A stretch of DNA of 64,000 nt from Rhizobium sp. P32RR-XVIII (lineage in GTDB: Bacteria > Pseudomonadota > Alphaproteobacteria > Rhizobiales > Rhizobiaceae): assembly GCF_012641395.1 (NCBI RefSeq), contig NZ_JABAIH010000013.1, forward strand, positions 1-64,000, written 5' to 3'. Below the pieces are notes generated by a model, which saw only the letters and a list, made by a program, of their open reading frames with translations, searched no databases and had not been told where the DNA came from. Of the stretch, positions 8,075 through 16,228 are shown one piece after another. A program made the position numbers and the translations under genes. Positions within the stretch are counted from its first letter, which is position 1, and each line of letters opens with the position of its first letter.

Positions 8075-9307
8075 ATGAGAATCATTGCTCTGGATGTCCA
8101 CCGATCATTCGCTCAAATGGCAATCCTGGAGAAAGGCAAGATCCGGGATGCCGGGAGGGTCGATCTCGAACGCAGCCGCCTGCTGCAGTTTGCCACGACG
8201 CTCAAGCCGGATGACGAGATCGTCATCGAAGCGACAGGCAATACGAGTGCGATCGTGCGATTATTGTTGCCTTTTGTAGGCCGAGTGATCATCGCCAATC
8301 CGATTCTGGTCCGGGCCATTGCCTGGGCCAAGGTCAAGACCGACAAAATTGACGCGGCAGTGCTGGCCAAGCTCCACGCGAGTGGCTTTCTACCCGAAGT
8401 CTGGATGCCGGACGAGGAAACCGAGACGCGCCGTCGCGTCGTGGCGGAACGAACGCAGCTCGTCTCTCAGATGACCCGTCTCAAGAACCGGATCCACTCG
8501 GTTCTGCACGCCAACCTGATCCCGCCTTACAAAGGCACGCTGTTTTCGAAACGCGGCAAGGCTTGGCTGGTAGCCCAGCCGCTTGCCGACGATCAGCGGC
8601 GAGTCGTCCTGCGCCATGTCGGAGAACTCGAGCGCCTTGGTGGTGAGCTTGCACAGGTTGACAGGAGCCTTGCGCAGACGGCTCTCCGGGAACCTCGGGT
8701 CAAGCGACTAATGACGATCACCGGCATCAATGTCACGGTGGCACTGAGTATCGTGGCAGCGATCGGCGACATCGAGCGGTTCTCTTCTCCGGAAAAGCTC
8801 GTCAGCTACGTCGGGCTCAACCCGCGGGTCCGGCAGTCCGGCGACAGGCCGGCCTACCACGGCCGCATCACCAAACAAGGCCGAACCCACGCGCGATCGA
8901 TGCTGGTCGAGGCGGCATGGGTCATTTCTGGCGTGCCCGGCCCGCTGCGCGCTTTCTTCATGCGCATCCGCGACAAACGCGGCAAGCATGTCGCCGCAGT
9001 CGCAACGGCACGGAAACTCGCGATCATCGTCTGGCACATGCTAATGAAGGAAGAGGATTATACCTGGATCCGCCCGGCGCTGCTCCAGGGGAAACTGCGG
9101 CATTTGGAACTGACGGCAGGTCATCCTTCTCACCGCGGCGGCAAGCAGAAGGGGTCGGCTGCAGCCTACAGCAACAAAGCGGTGCGCGACAGTGAACGGG
9201 AAATGATCGGCCAGGCGGAAGATGTTTACCGACGCTTTGTCGCAGCGTGGAAGCAGCGACCACCGAACAGGTGCCCGGGTGCCGCCAATGAGGTGCGACA
9301 AACGTAA
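8075..9307 (+). CDS. IS110-family transposase (DEDD recombinase)
   Basis: A 410-residue protein starting MRIIALDVHRSFAQMAIL at ATG 8075 (GGAGCC upstream). The N-terminal RuvC-like DEDD domain shows ALDVH, IVIEATGNT and KVKTDKIDA. A coiled-coil linker (RLKNRIHSVLHANL) follows, then the C-terminal Tnp domain with LMTITGINVTVALSIVAAIG, EKLVSYVGLNPRVRQSGD and RITKQGRTHARSMLVEAAW. It appears full length without frameshift, so this element may still be active. It inserted into an IS6 transposase gene. An in-frame extension to 8021 is not favoured because homology starts at 8075. Confidence 0.93.
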   Translation: MRIIALDVHRSFAQMAILEKGKIRDAGRVDLERSRLLQFATTLKPDDEIVIEATGNTSAIVRLLLPFVGRVIIANPILVRAIAWAKVKTDKIDAAVLAKLHASGFLPEVWMPDEETETRRRVVAERTQLVSQMTRLKNRIHSVLHANLIPPYKGTLFSKRGKAWLVAQPLADDQRRVVLRHVGELERLGGELAQVDRSLAQTALREPRVKRLMTITGINVTVALSIVAAIGDIERFSSPEKLVSYVGLNPRVRQSGDRPAYHGRITKQGRTHARSMLVEAAWVISGVPGPLRAFFMRIRDKRGKHVAAVATARKLAIIVWHMLMKEEDYTWIRPALLQGKLRHLELTAGHPSHRGGKQKGSAAAYSNKAVRDSEREMIGQAEDVYRRFVAAWKQRPPNRCPGAANEVRQT

Positions 9308-9539
9308 GCTGCGCGACAGGGTTGCAACCTCGGACCTGTGCTTCGCCACGGGGTCACCCGAGCCGCTGCAGCATAGCAAAATCACCGGTGGCACGCCACT
9401 TCAAGCAATGTCACAGACGCGGGTCTGTTGCCTGACGTTTACCTCAGCGATCCACCATCAATGAGCGGCAGCATCGTCAGCCAAAAGCCTTCTCGTCGGA
9501 TAAAGAATTACCTTGTCAATTACATCCGTACATCCGTGC

Positions 9540-10040
9540 GATATTGGCTCCGCCAGATACGGATCGGCCTCAGTATTCGGCCCGATCGATCCCGTAGCCT
9601 GTTTTCATCATCGCAGGCGATGATGGCCGCGCGGTTTGTTGGGCTGCCGTCAATGACGATTAGATCAGGTCGACCATGGCGCTCCAACGCCATACAAACG
9701 AAGCGTTTGGCAGCCAAAAGGTCACGGTGCTCGCTGAAGAAGAATTCGACGGTGTCACCAACGCCGTCGATGGCGCGGTAGAGATACATCCAGTGACCGC
9801 GAACCTTGATGTAAGTCTCATCCATATGCCACTGGCCAGTGACCGAACGTTTCCGCTGATTGAAGCGCTCGAGCAACAATGGCGCAAAACGTACGACCCG
9901 CCGATGAATCGTGGAATGGTCGACACAAAACCGCGCTCGATCATCATCTCTTCCAAATCGCGCAGACTGAGATTGTAAGCCAGGTACCAACGTACGCACA
10001 GCAGGATCACCGAGCGTTCGAAATGACGGCCTTTGAACAT
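9540..10040 (-). pseudogene. IS6 transposase, N-terminal fragment (frameshifted)
   Basis: From ATG 10038-10040 the frame reads MFKGRHFERSVILLCVRWYL and LRDLEEMMIERGF. One extra base near 9925 shifts it, and CVDHSTIHRRVVRFAPLLLE, GQWHMDETYIKV (first Asp), VIDGSPTNRAAI (second Asp) and RIWRSQY follow. It then ends abruptly at the IS110 junction. IS6 transposases carry out replicative transposition through a DDE domain; here the third acidic residue is on the other side of the IS110 insert. Confidence 0.85.
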
Positions 10041-10111
10041 CGAAGAGCTCTCCCGAAATGGAAGAGCCTTCATGCCTCAGTGGTGGTTGACGATAAGCTT
10101 GCGACAGAACC

Positions 10112-10373
10112 TTTCCAGAGCTGTAGCGGACACGCTGTATCGTCAATTGGCCGACGGTTTCAAACCTTGCTGGATCAAGATCACCGGAGTTGACCTGCGG
10201 AGATACATGAATGGTCCGTGGGCTAACGAGACCTCGGTGATGCTCCGTGAAGCGCGCTGACCGCGAGGCAGTTGCCGATTAGGCGCTGCTTATCGAGCAC
10301 AGCGAGAGGATCGAGCTCGGATGCATACGCGACCTGTAACGCTTTCCCGGATCCCAGCAAAACAACAGAAACG
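10112..10373. other. No recognised gene; possible truncated tail
   Basis: Directly right of the IS6 inverted repeat, 10112-10260 on the plus strand is open and ends ...LADGFKPCWIKITGVDLRRY and a short tail. It could be the 3' end of a gene truncated by IS6, but I recognise no family. The rest up to the sRNA terminator shows nothing. Confidence 0.3.
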
Positions 10374-10411
10374 AAAAAAGCCTGCCGCGGGAGGAGGTGC
10401 GGCAGGCTTTT
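10374..10411 (-). terminator. Rho-independent terminator of the hairpin sRNA
   Basis: A 13-bp perfect stem (AAAAGCCTGCCGC paired with GCGGCAGGCTTTT) with a 10-nt loop is followed on the minus strand by a run of six T (10374-10379). It doubles as the fourth CCUCCUCCC-loop hairpin of the sRNA. Confidence 0.88.
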
Positions 10412-10532
10412 GAAAAATTCGAACAGCGATTGGGAGGAGGAGTATCGCTGTTCCCTCAGGCGTCCCTTGGGAGGAGGAACGGTCCGCCTGAAAATACGAA
10501 GCTTTGCGGGAGGAGGTGCATCGCTTCGTTGG
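10374..10532 (-). ncRNA. Cuckoo/CcsR-type sRNA with four CCUCCUCCC-loop hairpins
   Basis: On the minus strand four successive hairpins each expose CCUCCUCCC in the loop. On the plus strand the motif is GGGAGGAGG at 10508-10516, 10469-10477, 10432-10440 and 10389-10397. Stems: 10497-10507 with 10518-10528 (with a 2x2 internal loop), 10456-10462 with 10485-10491, 10421-10430 with 10444-10453 (10 perfect pairs) and 10376-10388 with 10399-10411 (13 perfect pairs), the last being the terminator. The loop motif is a perfect anti-Shine-Dalgarno sequence, as in CcsR RNAs of Rhodobacter and the alphaproteobacterial 'cuckoo' RNAs. Stem sequences all differ, so this is selection on loops rather than recent duplication. 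The RNA is about 160 nt and lies 3' of the exonuclease gene on the same strand. Confidence 0.85.
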
Positions 10533-10539
10533 AGTTAGT

Positions 10540-10567
10540 TATACGGGCTCGCCGGAAAACGCGAAAG
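10540..10567 (-). promoter_or_regulatory. Candidate promoter of the hairpin sRNA (RpoH-like)
   Basis: On the minus strand CTTTCG (10562-10567), a 14-nt spacer and CCCGTATA (10540-10547) resemble the alphaproteobacterial heat-shock sigma pattern CTTGAA/CCCCATAT. TATAAC (10538-10543) could also serve as a housekeeping -10. Either predicts a start near 10530-10533, immediately before the first hairpin. CcsR RNAs in Rhodobacter are RpoH-controlled, which fits. No experimental support. Confidence 0.45.
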
Positions 10568-10635
10568 ATGCTGCGCCGCAACACAGACATGCGCATCATG
10601 CATAGGCGCACGAGCTTGTGCCCAACTCCCAGCCA

Positions 10636-11679
10636 TTAAGCCCTGAAGCGGTCGAATGCCGTCAAATACCGGGTCGGCGGATCCGCCTCAGGATAGCGAT
10701 AGATCTCGCTTCTCAGATAGCGAAGCTCTTCTTCAAGTTCAGGTTCATCGACTTCGATCCACCAGGACTTGGGCCTTCCTTCACTTCCGTCCGACCATCG
10801 ATAGCCGCGTGCCTTCAGGTGATCCTTGAGATCGAAGGGGCTGTTCTCGGCGAAAATCCGGACCCGGCATCTCTGGCTTGCCTCATAAAGTTCGGCCAAC
10901 GGCGTCACCATTTCAGCGCCCGTATCCCGAACGAGCGCTTCCAGCAAAGCAAAACAGTCATCCACCGCTCGATGGCCGTCGTGAAAGAATCCTGCCTGGC
11001 CGATCAGATAGCCGAGCTTCGTCCCCTCGAAACCGCGCGAAGACCAGTCGATCTCGGTGTTCGAACATGCCCACGCCTTGTTGGAAAATAGTGAGGAGAA
11101 TGTTTCGCAGAACGGACGGTCGAACCCGGCATTGTGGGCAATGATCAGGTCCGCCGGCTCGATCAGCGACCGCATAGCCTCCATATCGATCGTCTGCCCC
11201 GCGACCATCTCGTCGGTGATGCCGGTCAGCCTGGTGATATCGGGAGGGATCGGAACGCTCGGCTGTCGAAGGCCACCGTAGACCCCGGTGACGTCGCCAA
11301 TCCGACCCTCGTCATCGAAGGAGAACGCGATCGCGCCGATTTCGATGATCTCGTCCTTGCGGTGATTGAGCCCCGTCGTCTCCGTGTCGAGGATGACGCC
11401 GAACATCGGAAACTGTGGCCGGAGCGTTTGGGCGACCTGCCGTGGTGGGAGCTTGTGCAAAATACGATAGCGGCCGGTCGCCGTCAGGTGCGAGACCATG
11501 TCCGCCTCATCCATTATCCCGGCAGGCCTCTTCGAAGGCCGGTCGGAAACGGGGATGGCCTCGCGAACGGGCAGCACCTCCGCAAACATGTCGAATTGGG
11601 CAGGCGTCACGAGAATTTCCGGTCGGGTCATCGCTGGAGACTTAGCATGAAGGGGACCCGCCGTCATTACCGCAAGCAT
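10636..11679 (-). CDS. DEDDh 3'-5' exonuclease (DNA polymerase III epsilon-like)
   Basis: A 347-residue protein with an exonuclease domain at about residues 90-260: VILDTETTGLNHRKDEIIEIG (DxE motif), ITRLTGITDEMVAG, IIAHNAGFDRPF and HRAVDDCFALLEAL (HxxxD). This is the complete DEDDh catalytic set of the DnaQ superfamily. The N-terminal part (residues 1-85) and the C-terminal part have no family I recognise; the C-terminus carries a conserved-looking GYRWSDGSEGRPKSWW segment found in some bacterial exonucleases next to DnaQ domains. The start is uncertain: M16 (11634) is also possible. A stand-alone accessory exonuclease for DNA or RNA ends. The sRNA lies just downstream on the same strand. 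Confidence 0.85.
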   Translation of the reverse strand: MLAVMTAGPLHAKSPAMTRPEILVTPAQFDMFAEVLPVREAIPVSDRPSKRPAGIMDEADMVSHLTATGRYRILHKLPPRQVAQTLRPQFPMFGVILDTETTGLNHRKDEIIEIGAIAFSFDDEGRIGDVTGVYGGLRQPSVPIPPDITRLTGITDEMVAGQTIDMEAMRSLIEPADLIIAHNAGFDRPFCETFSSLFSNKAWACSNTEIDWSSRGFEGTKLGYLIGQAGFFHDGHRAVDDCFALLEALVRDTGAEMVTPLAELYEASQRCRVRIFAENSPFDLKDHLKARGYRWSDGSEGRPKSWWIEVDEPELEEELRYLRSEIYRYPEADPPTRYLTAFDRFRA

Positions 11680-11866
11680 CTGTGAAAGCGGGCAAGAAAT
11701 AGCTCAGGTAAAATTATTCTCCACTTCCTCCGCTTTGAACGCAATCGAACCGGCGATGGCTAATCGTCTTTTGCGTAAGCACCTGATAGATCACAGACCG
11801 CTGAGTATGAGCTGTCTGGCACCATCTTCAGAGTAGAGAAACCTCGGACCGGACTGGAGACTATTG

Positions 11867-12043
11867 ATGGGTTGGAAAACACCGAAGATTGAATACGTGA
11901 ATGGTTATAAGATTGTTGAAGTTGATGGGCCTACCTTCAAAGTCTACGATGGCGACCGTCAGTTCGGGGATGATTTCCCCTATCCCGGCGAGGCTGCTGC
12001 TTACGCAACCTCTTTGCCAAAACGGGATCATCCACGCAGCTAG
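11867..12043 (+). CDS. Small hypothetical protein (58 aa)
   Basis: ATG at 11867 with GGAG eight bases upstream opens a 58-residue frame, MGWKTPKIEYVNGYKIVEVD, continuing GPTFKVYDGDRQFGDDFPYP and a short basic tail. The composition (alternating hydrophobic/charged, YPGEAAAYA) looks like a small soluble alpha/beta protein. I recognise no family. It stands alone between the exonuclease and rsgA remnant. Confidence 0.55.
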   Translation: MGWKTPKIEYVNGYKIVEVDGPTFKVYDGDRQFGDDFPYPGEAAAYATSLPKRDHPRS

Positions 12044-12060
12044 GCGAGAAGCCGCGGAAA

Positions 12061-13130
12061 ATGATTGAAAAACCCTTTATGGCAGCCTTACCGTATGCGG
12101 AACAAGATTTGACCAGCTCCCACCCTTCTTCACCGCTGGAACTGCTTGGGTGGTCTGAATTCTTCGCGGATCAGGTCCAGCCCGGCGAAGCGCACCTGAT
12201 CCCCAGACGCGTCGCTTCAGTTCACCGGGCACGCATCGAGGCGATCGATGTCACCGGGCCTGTCGGACTGAAACGTCCAGCCAATACCAACACTGCCGAC
12301 CACGCGGTAACGACTGGGTTCTTGCCGATCCACTGACTGACATACTGATCAGCCGTCTTGACCGAAAAAGCATCTTTCAACGACGCCAGGAAGGCGGACG
12401 TGGCCAGCAACTTGTTGCCGTCAACGTCGATACCCTGTTGATCGTGACCTCGTGCAACGCAGATTTTAATCTTGCTCGGCTGGAACGTTACCTGATCATG
12501 GCCAACCAGGCCGGGAGCAATCCGGTGATTGTGCTGACGAAGGCTGACACCGCGGAAGATGCTGGCGTGTTCCAGGCTCAAGCCGAGGCTCTGCAGCGTG
12601 ACCTGTCTTGTCATTGCCTTGAATGGGCGCTCCGCGGACGCCGTTTTCCTGTTGGGGCCCTGGTGCGGCGTTGGCCAGACGTTGCGCTGGTGGGATCCTC
12701 CGGTGTCGGAAAATCGACGCTGGTGAACACCATGACTGCGCCTGAATCCGACACAAACCAGAAAACCGGCACTATCCGCGAATACGACGCGCAGGGTCGA
12801 CACACTACCACGGCGCGATCGCTGCATGCTATTTCAGGCGGCGGCTTTGTCATAAACACCCCGGGAATAAGAACGCTATACTCGAGTGATGTCACCGATG
12901 GTATAGACACTCTCTTTGCGGAAACAACCGATCTGGCGCCGCTTTGCCGATTTCGCGATTGTACACATGCCCATGAACCGGGGTGCGCGGTTCAGGCAGC
13001 TGTCTCAAGCGGTGCCCTGCTCGCCGATCGCTTGGAACGCCGGCCGGCTCTGGTTACAGAAAACCGCGACCGAACACCGGTCGTAAGCGGACTACGTGGC
13101 AACAAGATCGTTCGCAAGAAGAAATATTGA
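12061..13130 (+). pseudogene. rsgA: Ribosome small-subunit-dependent GTPase RsgA, frameshifted
   Basis: Pieces in several frames together cover RsgA: N-terminal OB domain (ELLGWSEFFADQVQPGEAHL, SVHRARIEAID), then the circularly permuted GTPase with G4 (VIVLTKADTAED), G1 (GSSGVGKSTLVNTM), G3 (NTPGIRTL) and the C-terminal zinc motif CRFRDCTHAHEPGC. A one-base loss near 12308 breaks the OB/GTPase join. Two compensating shifts near 12608 and 12675 put about 20 residues (VIALNGRSADAVFLLGPWCG in the other frame) out of frame. RsgA matures the 30S subunit. This is probably an extra copy that is decaying, while a functional one is elsewhere. The start is not certain (possibly TTG near 12109). Confidence 0.8.
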
Positions 13131-13764
13131 GAGTTTTGATCGTTTGCGTCGGTGCTCATCGGCGTTAGCCACGATCCGCCGCCTTGGTGAATTGACTGGC
13201 TGTGGTCACCGCGTCAGGACTCAATGATTGGGATAGCGGTCAAGAGGAAGAAGCTGGAAGCGGCCGCTCCCGCTTATAAGGGGTATGTCTTTGAACAACC
13301 GCTATATGAGGCGCGGTCGCAATCCTTGCCTCTCATCGATGAGGAGAAATGACATCCTCTTTATCTCGATCGTGATCACGCCTGCATTGTCATGGCGACG
13401 ATAATTCCCCGAATCGATCGCATGGAATCCGTTTTCCACCGCCCAGGCGGCTATCATATCCGCGTTCATCAAGGTCCTGCTTTAGGAGATTCGGACGTGC
13501 TTTCTCTAGCTGTCCCGCTCGTGCAAATCGCTTTGCAGTCCTACGGATACCGTAACTGAAACGCTCCAATCCAGCTAAATCCGTCCAAGATTACAGTTCC
13601 CGCTTAGGTGTTGCGAGAAAGACTCGCAGCAATCGGTACGACTCTGCCGTGGCCCCGCCCGTTTGGTGCTCTTGAAGGGATCTGAACTAGCGATCCCCTT
13701 TGGACCACTCGACAACAACGATTTATTGGCCCTACGCTCAGGCAATCTCGCCTTCGTCCAAAAA
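13131..13764. other. No gene seen
   Basis: About 630 bases between the rsgA remnant and the toxin-antitoxin pair. Frames are short and without protein-like composition on both strands. No clear repeats or RNA genes seen. Confidence 0.35.
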
Positions 13765-14076
13765 TCATTCGTTCAGACGACCAGCCAAACGCTTCATGAG
13801 ATCCATTCGTTCATGAAGAATTGCCACGATGAGGGCGGGCCCATCCCCTCGAAGCAAACAAAAGACGTAGTGATGTTCGCATCGCGCCATTCGTAACGCC
13901 GGATAAAGCGCGCTCATATCCTTGAAAGGAGCTTTGCCCTCGGCAAGGTTAGCGATACCGCGCTCCAACGCCGAGACGTAGCGGCGTACCTGGGCGGCAC
14001 TCCATTGAGCGCGGGTGTAGCGGATTACCGAACGTAGATCCGATTCCGCCTCTGCGGTAAGAATGTAGGCCGTCAA
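13765..14076 (-). CDS. ParE/RelE-superfamily toxin
   Basis: A 103-residue protein starting MTAYILTAEAESDLRSVIRY, the usual ParE N-terminus, followed by VRRYVSALERGIANLAEG, MARCEHHYVFCLLRGDGPAL and ILHERMDLMKRLAGRL at the C-terminus (the conserved H-x-R-M-D motif). ParE toxins poison DNA gyrase; RelE relatives cleave mRNA at the ribosome. The ParE-like tail favours the first. The start overlaps the antitoxin stop (ATGA), so the pair is translationally coupled. Confidence 0.88.
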   Translation of the reverse strand: MTAYILTAEAESDLRSVIRYTRAQWSAAQVRRYVSALERGIANLAEGKAPFKDMSALYPALRMARCEHHYVFCLLRGDGPALIVAILHERMDLMKRLAGRLNE

Positions 14077-14324
14077 GCGCGACCCTCGGCAATCTCCTCG
14101 TCGAGGATCTCACCTACGGTTTTGGTCGAAAGTTTTCCGGCGAGCCCGTCGTTGATGCGCGCGTTCATCAATGTCTTCAGCTCCTCCCAGGCTCGTTCTC
14201 CATCTGTGTCGCCGGGAAAGAGGCGCTCAAGTGCATACTGCTTGATTGTCTTGCCTTGCAAAGCGGCCAGCGCCTTTAAGCTTTGATGTTGCTGGTCCGT
14301 TATGTCGATCGTCAATCGGCTCAT
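14073..14324 (-). CDS. Antitoxin of the ParE-type toxin (ribbon-helix-helix type)
   Basis: An 83-residue protein: MSRLTIDITDQQHQSLKALA and GKTIKQYALERLF form a ribbon-helix-helix-like N-terminus for operator DNA, and the C-terminal half (MNARINDGLAGKLSTKTVGE) is the likely toxin-wrapping segment seen in type II antitoxins of this group. It precedes the toxin with a 4-base overlap. An inverted repeat just upstream (14350-14371) is a likely autoregulatory operator. Confidence 0.85.
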   Translation of the reverse strand: MSRLTIDITDQQHQSLKALAALQGKTIKQYALERLFPGDTDGERAWEELKTLMNARINDGLAGKLSTKTVGEILDEEIAEGRA

Positions 14325-14349
14325 CTAACGTGTTCCTAAACTATGAAAC

Positions 14350-14371
14350 CCCACATTAACACATATGTGGG
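14350..14371 (-). promoter_or_regulatory. Inverted repeat, likely toxin-antitoxin operator
   Basis: CCCACAT (14350-14356) and ATGTGGG (14365-14371) are perfect inverted arms 8 bases apart, about 26 bases upstream of the antitoxin ATG. The core also contains ACATATGT. Ribbon-helix-helix antitoxins commonly autoregulate through such repeats. Confidence 0.6.
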
Positions 14372-14617
14372 TATGTGGCCACCGCCGTGAAGCTCTGATC
14401 CGATGTCGCTTGGACGGACCTGCTATCTCGAAGAAGATGCCGACCCGCCTAGCGGAGCCAAGGACCTAACCTGCACCCTCGTTGCCGATAGCACGACGAC
14501 AGCCCAGAGCGGCGTGGCGCTAGGCGTCAATCTCTTGAGGTGGGAGTTAGTGGGCCATGATGCGCCCTTCGACGACCTCACCTTAAAATGCCGATGAATG
14601 GCCTCAACGGCGAGGAC

Positions 14618-15132
14618 CTAGACGGAAACCCAGCCGGTCACACAACAGGAATATAGATCGACGACGGCGAGATAGGCGAAGCCCTCACAGGTCCGGATAT
14701 AGGTGATGTACGTGACCCACGCCGTGTCTGAGCCTCGACGTCGAACTGCCGGTCGAGCGCATTATCTACGACGACTGAAGGCCCGCCGCCGTAGATGCCG
14801 GGACGGCGTTTGTAGCCAATCTGCGCCTTGATCCCGGAAAGGCGGGTCAGATGCGCAATCCAATTCGGACAGCACATCTCGCCCTGATCGAGAAGATTGT
14901 CGTGCAGCTTGCGATAGACGTTACCGCTTTCCTCCCACGCCTTCAGGAGCAGATCGGTCTGTCGCTTGTCCTCGCTGGCTCGCCGGCTCAACGGGTTCTT
15001 CCCCCAGGCATAAAATCCGCTCGGATGAACCCGCAAAAGACGGCACATCGTCCGCCCCGAGAATTGCAAGCGATGCAGGGCAATGAACGCGTACGACGAC
15101 AAACGTGGGAATGGCCCCGAACTGATGCTCAA
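14618..15132 (-). pseudogene. IS3-family transposase OrfB remnant
   Basis: The minus strand encodes an OrfB start region (YAFIALHRLQFSGRTMCRLL, HPSGFYAWGKNPLSRRASED), GNVYRKLHDNLLDQGEM (with a two-residue loss in the usual NVYGYRKL), and IKAQIGYKRRPGIYGGGPSV. A frameshift near 14735 moves the catalytic region (DTAWVTYITYIRTCEGFAYL, AVVDLYSCCVTGW) to another frame before a stop at 14618. It is truncated before the remaining DDE residues. No IS ends are visible. Confidence 0.8.
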
Positions 15133-15134
15133 GA

Positions 15135-16055
15135 TCAGCTGGTCCAGAGCTTGCTGAATTGCGTCGCGACTATCTCGTCTGGATCCAGCTTTCGCTCTGT
15201 CAGCCCATTGGCGCCAGCGAACCTGTTAAGCCCTTCGATTGCCTCCGCCCCGATGTCCGCAGTGTAATAAGGACTATCCCGGGCCACGAGGGTGGGAATG
15301 AGTTCGGTCTGATCCTTAGGGAAGAGGAGGTCGGCACCCACCTGTCGTGCGAGGGATGCGTCCGCTTTCAACGCCTCCTGTGTCGCCCGTATTGCGCGGA
15401 TGGCGGCGGCGGCAATTTCAGGTTCATTCTTGATCAGCGCGTCTGTGACTGTGAGGGCAGCGAAGTTGTAGTATTGCGCTCCGCGCGGTCCATCGCCACG
15501 TCGCAGATCGAGATGCAACTTGGCGAGACCGGCCTTCTCTGCCAAGGCAAGCCGCATGCCATTGCCCCAAAACGCATCCGCATGGTTTTGCTCGATGGCT
15601 TTGACGCCATCGAGACTATGCCATTCCGACTCCGACGCTAGGCTCTCGACGATCTGCACGTCATCCAGGTTCAAGCCCGCCTCCATCAGCATGTGTCGCA
15701 GCGCCGTCCGGGGAAACTTGAACGAGGATGCTATGCGCAGACCCTTAAGGGCAGCGACGTCACCGCGAGGAATGTCGATATCCTTGCGGATACCCATGAA
15801 CCAGTAGGAATATTGCGCGAGGGCGCATAAGAGCTTGGCGCCTTTCCACATTGGAAAGGCTCGCGTCGCCGCGAACGCCGGGCCGCCAAAAAAGTGGATT
15901 GAACCGTCTTTGAGTTTCTCTGGCCCGCTTTTAGCGCCATATTCCGGCACGAATTCTACATCGACGCCCTCCGCCTTGAAGAACCCCAGTTTTACGGCCG
16001 CCGTCGCGACGAAATATGAAGGGGAATCCACATCAGCAACCATCAACCTATACAT
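15135..16055 (-). CDS. NMT1/THI5-like substrate-binding protein without signal peptide
   Basis: A 306-residue periplasmic-binding-protein fold starting MYRLMVADVDSPSYFVATAA (GGAGGG before ATG 16055). NMT1-type features are AAVKLGFFKAEGVDVEFVPE, DGSIHFFGGPAFAATRAF and MWKGAKLLCALAQYSYWFMG. No signal peptide or lipobox is present, although the family normally works in the periplasm. It closely parallels the protein at 17994-18920 (same motifs GLDVEFV, FVGGSAHSA, LLCAQAQ). It is the last gene of the long minus-strand operon. It could be a cytoplasmic ligand-binding or hydrolytic relative; its function is not established. Confidence 0.8.
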   Translation of the reverse strand: MYRLMVADVDSPSYFVATAAVKLGFFKAEGVDVEFVPEYGAKSGPEKLKDGSIHFFGGPAFAATRAFPMWKGAKLLCALAQYSYWFMGIRKDIDIPRGDVAALKGLRIASSFKFPRTALRHMLMEAGLNLDDVQIVESLASESEWHSLDGVKAIEQNHADAFWGNGMRLALAEKAGLAKLHLDLRRGDGPRGAQYYNFAALTVTDALIKNEPEIAAAAIRAIRATQEALKADASLARQVGADLLFPKDQTELIPTLVARDSPYYTADIGAEAIEGLNRFAGANGLTERKLDPDEIVATQFSKLWTS

Positions 16056-16228
16056 TTTACCCTCCAATAGCTTCAATCTTTTGATAGCTCTAACTTTTTG
16101 CGGTTTCGAATTAAGGCTGGCGCCTTGCCGTAGGCGCCACCGATCTTCCAAGGCGGGTCAATTGTCGGGTCGCAAATTGAGATTGAGCGACCAATTTATC
16201 CGCGCAGACGTGCAACTTCCCGACGCCG

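Larger units (their letters stand above)
7825..9539 (+). mobile_element. IS110-family insertion sequence inside the IS6 transposase
   Basis: The boundaries come from comparing the interrupted IS6 reading frame: the QY codons resume at 9540-9546 and the NNRIEQ codons end at about 7818-7824, leaving an insert of about 1,715 bp. It holds one complete IS110 transposase gene with about 250 bases of left and 230 bases of right non-coding DNA and no obvious inverted repeats, as expected for the family. Boundaries are uncertain by about 3 bases because IS110 elements leave only a short core. Confidence 0.75.
7579..10111 (-). mobile_element. IS6-family element split by an IS110 insertion
   Basis: Inverted repeats GGTTCTGTCGTAA at 7579-7591 and TTGCGACAGAACC at 10099-10111 (12 of 13 paired) bound an IS6 transposase read on the minus strand. 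The N-terminal two-thirds lies at 9540-10040 and the C-terminal third at 7630-7824, with an IS110 element between them. Without the insert the element is about 818 bp, the normal IS6 size. No 8-bp target duplication is seen (gatatttt left, tttccaga right), which suggests an adjacent deletion or recombination after insertion. The transposase also has independent frameshifts, so the element was already inactive or decayed afterwards. Confidence 0.85.

Noticed and set aside
10374..10540. CRISPR-like array reading of the regularly spaced GGGAGGAGG motifs
   Set aside because: The repeats are only 9 bases long and sit in hairpin loops with complementary flanks; there are no conserved 25-40 base repeats or cas genes.
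14403..14597. A 64-residue plus-strand frame
   Set aside because: No ribosome-binding site and no protein-like pattern; it probably lies in the decayed IS3 region.
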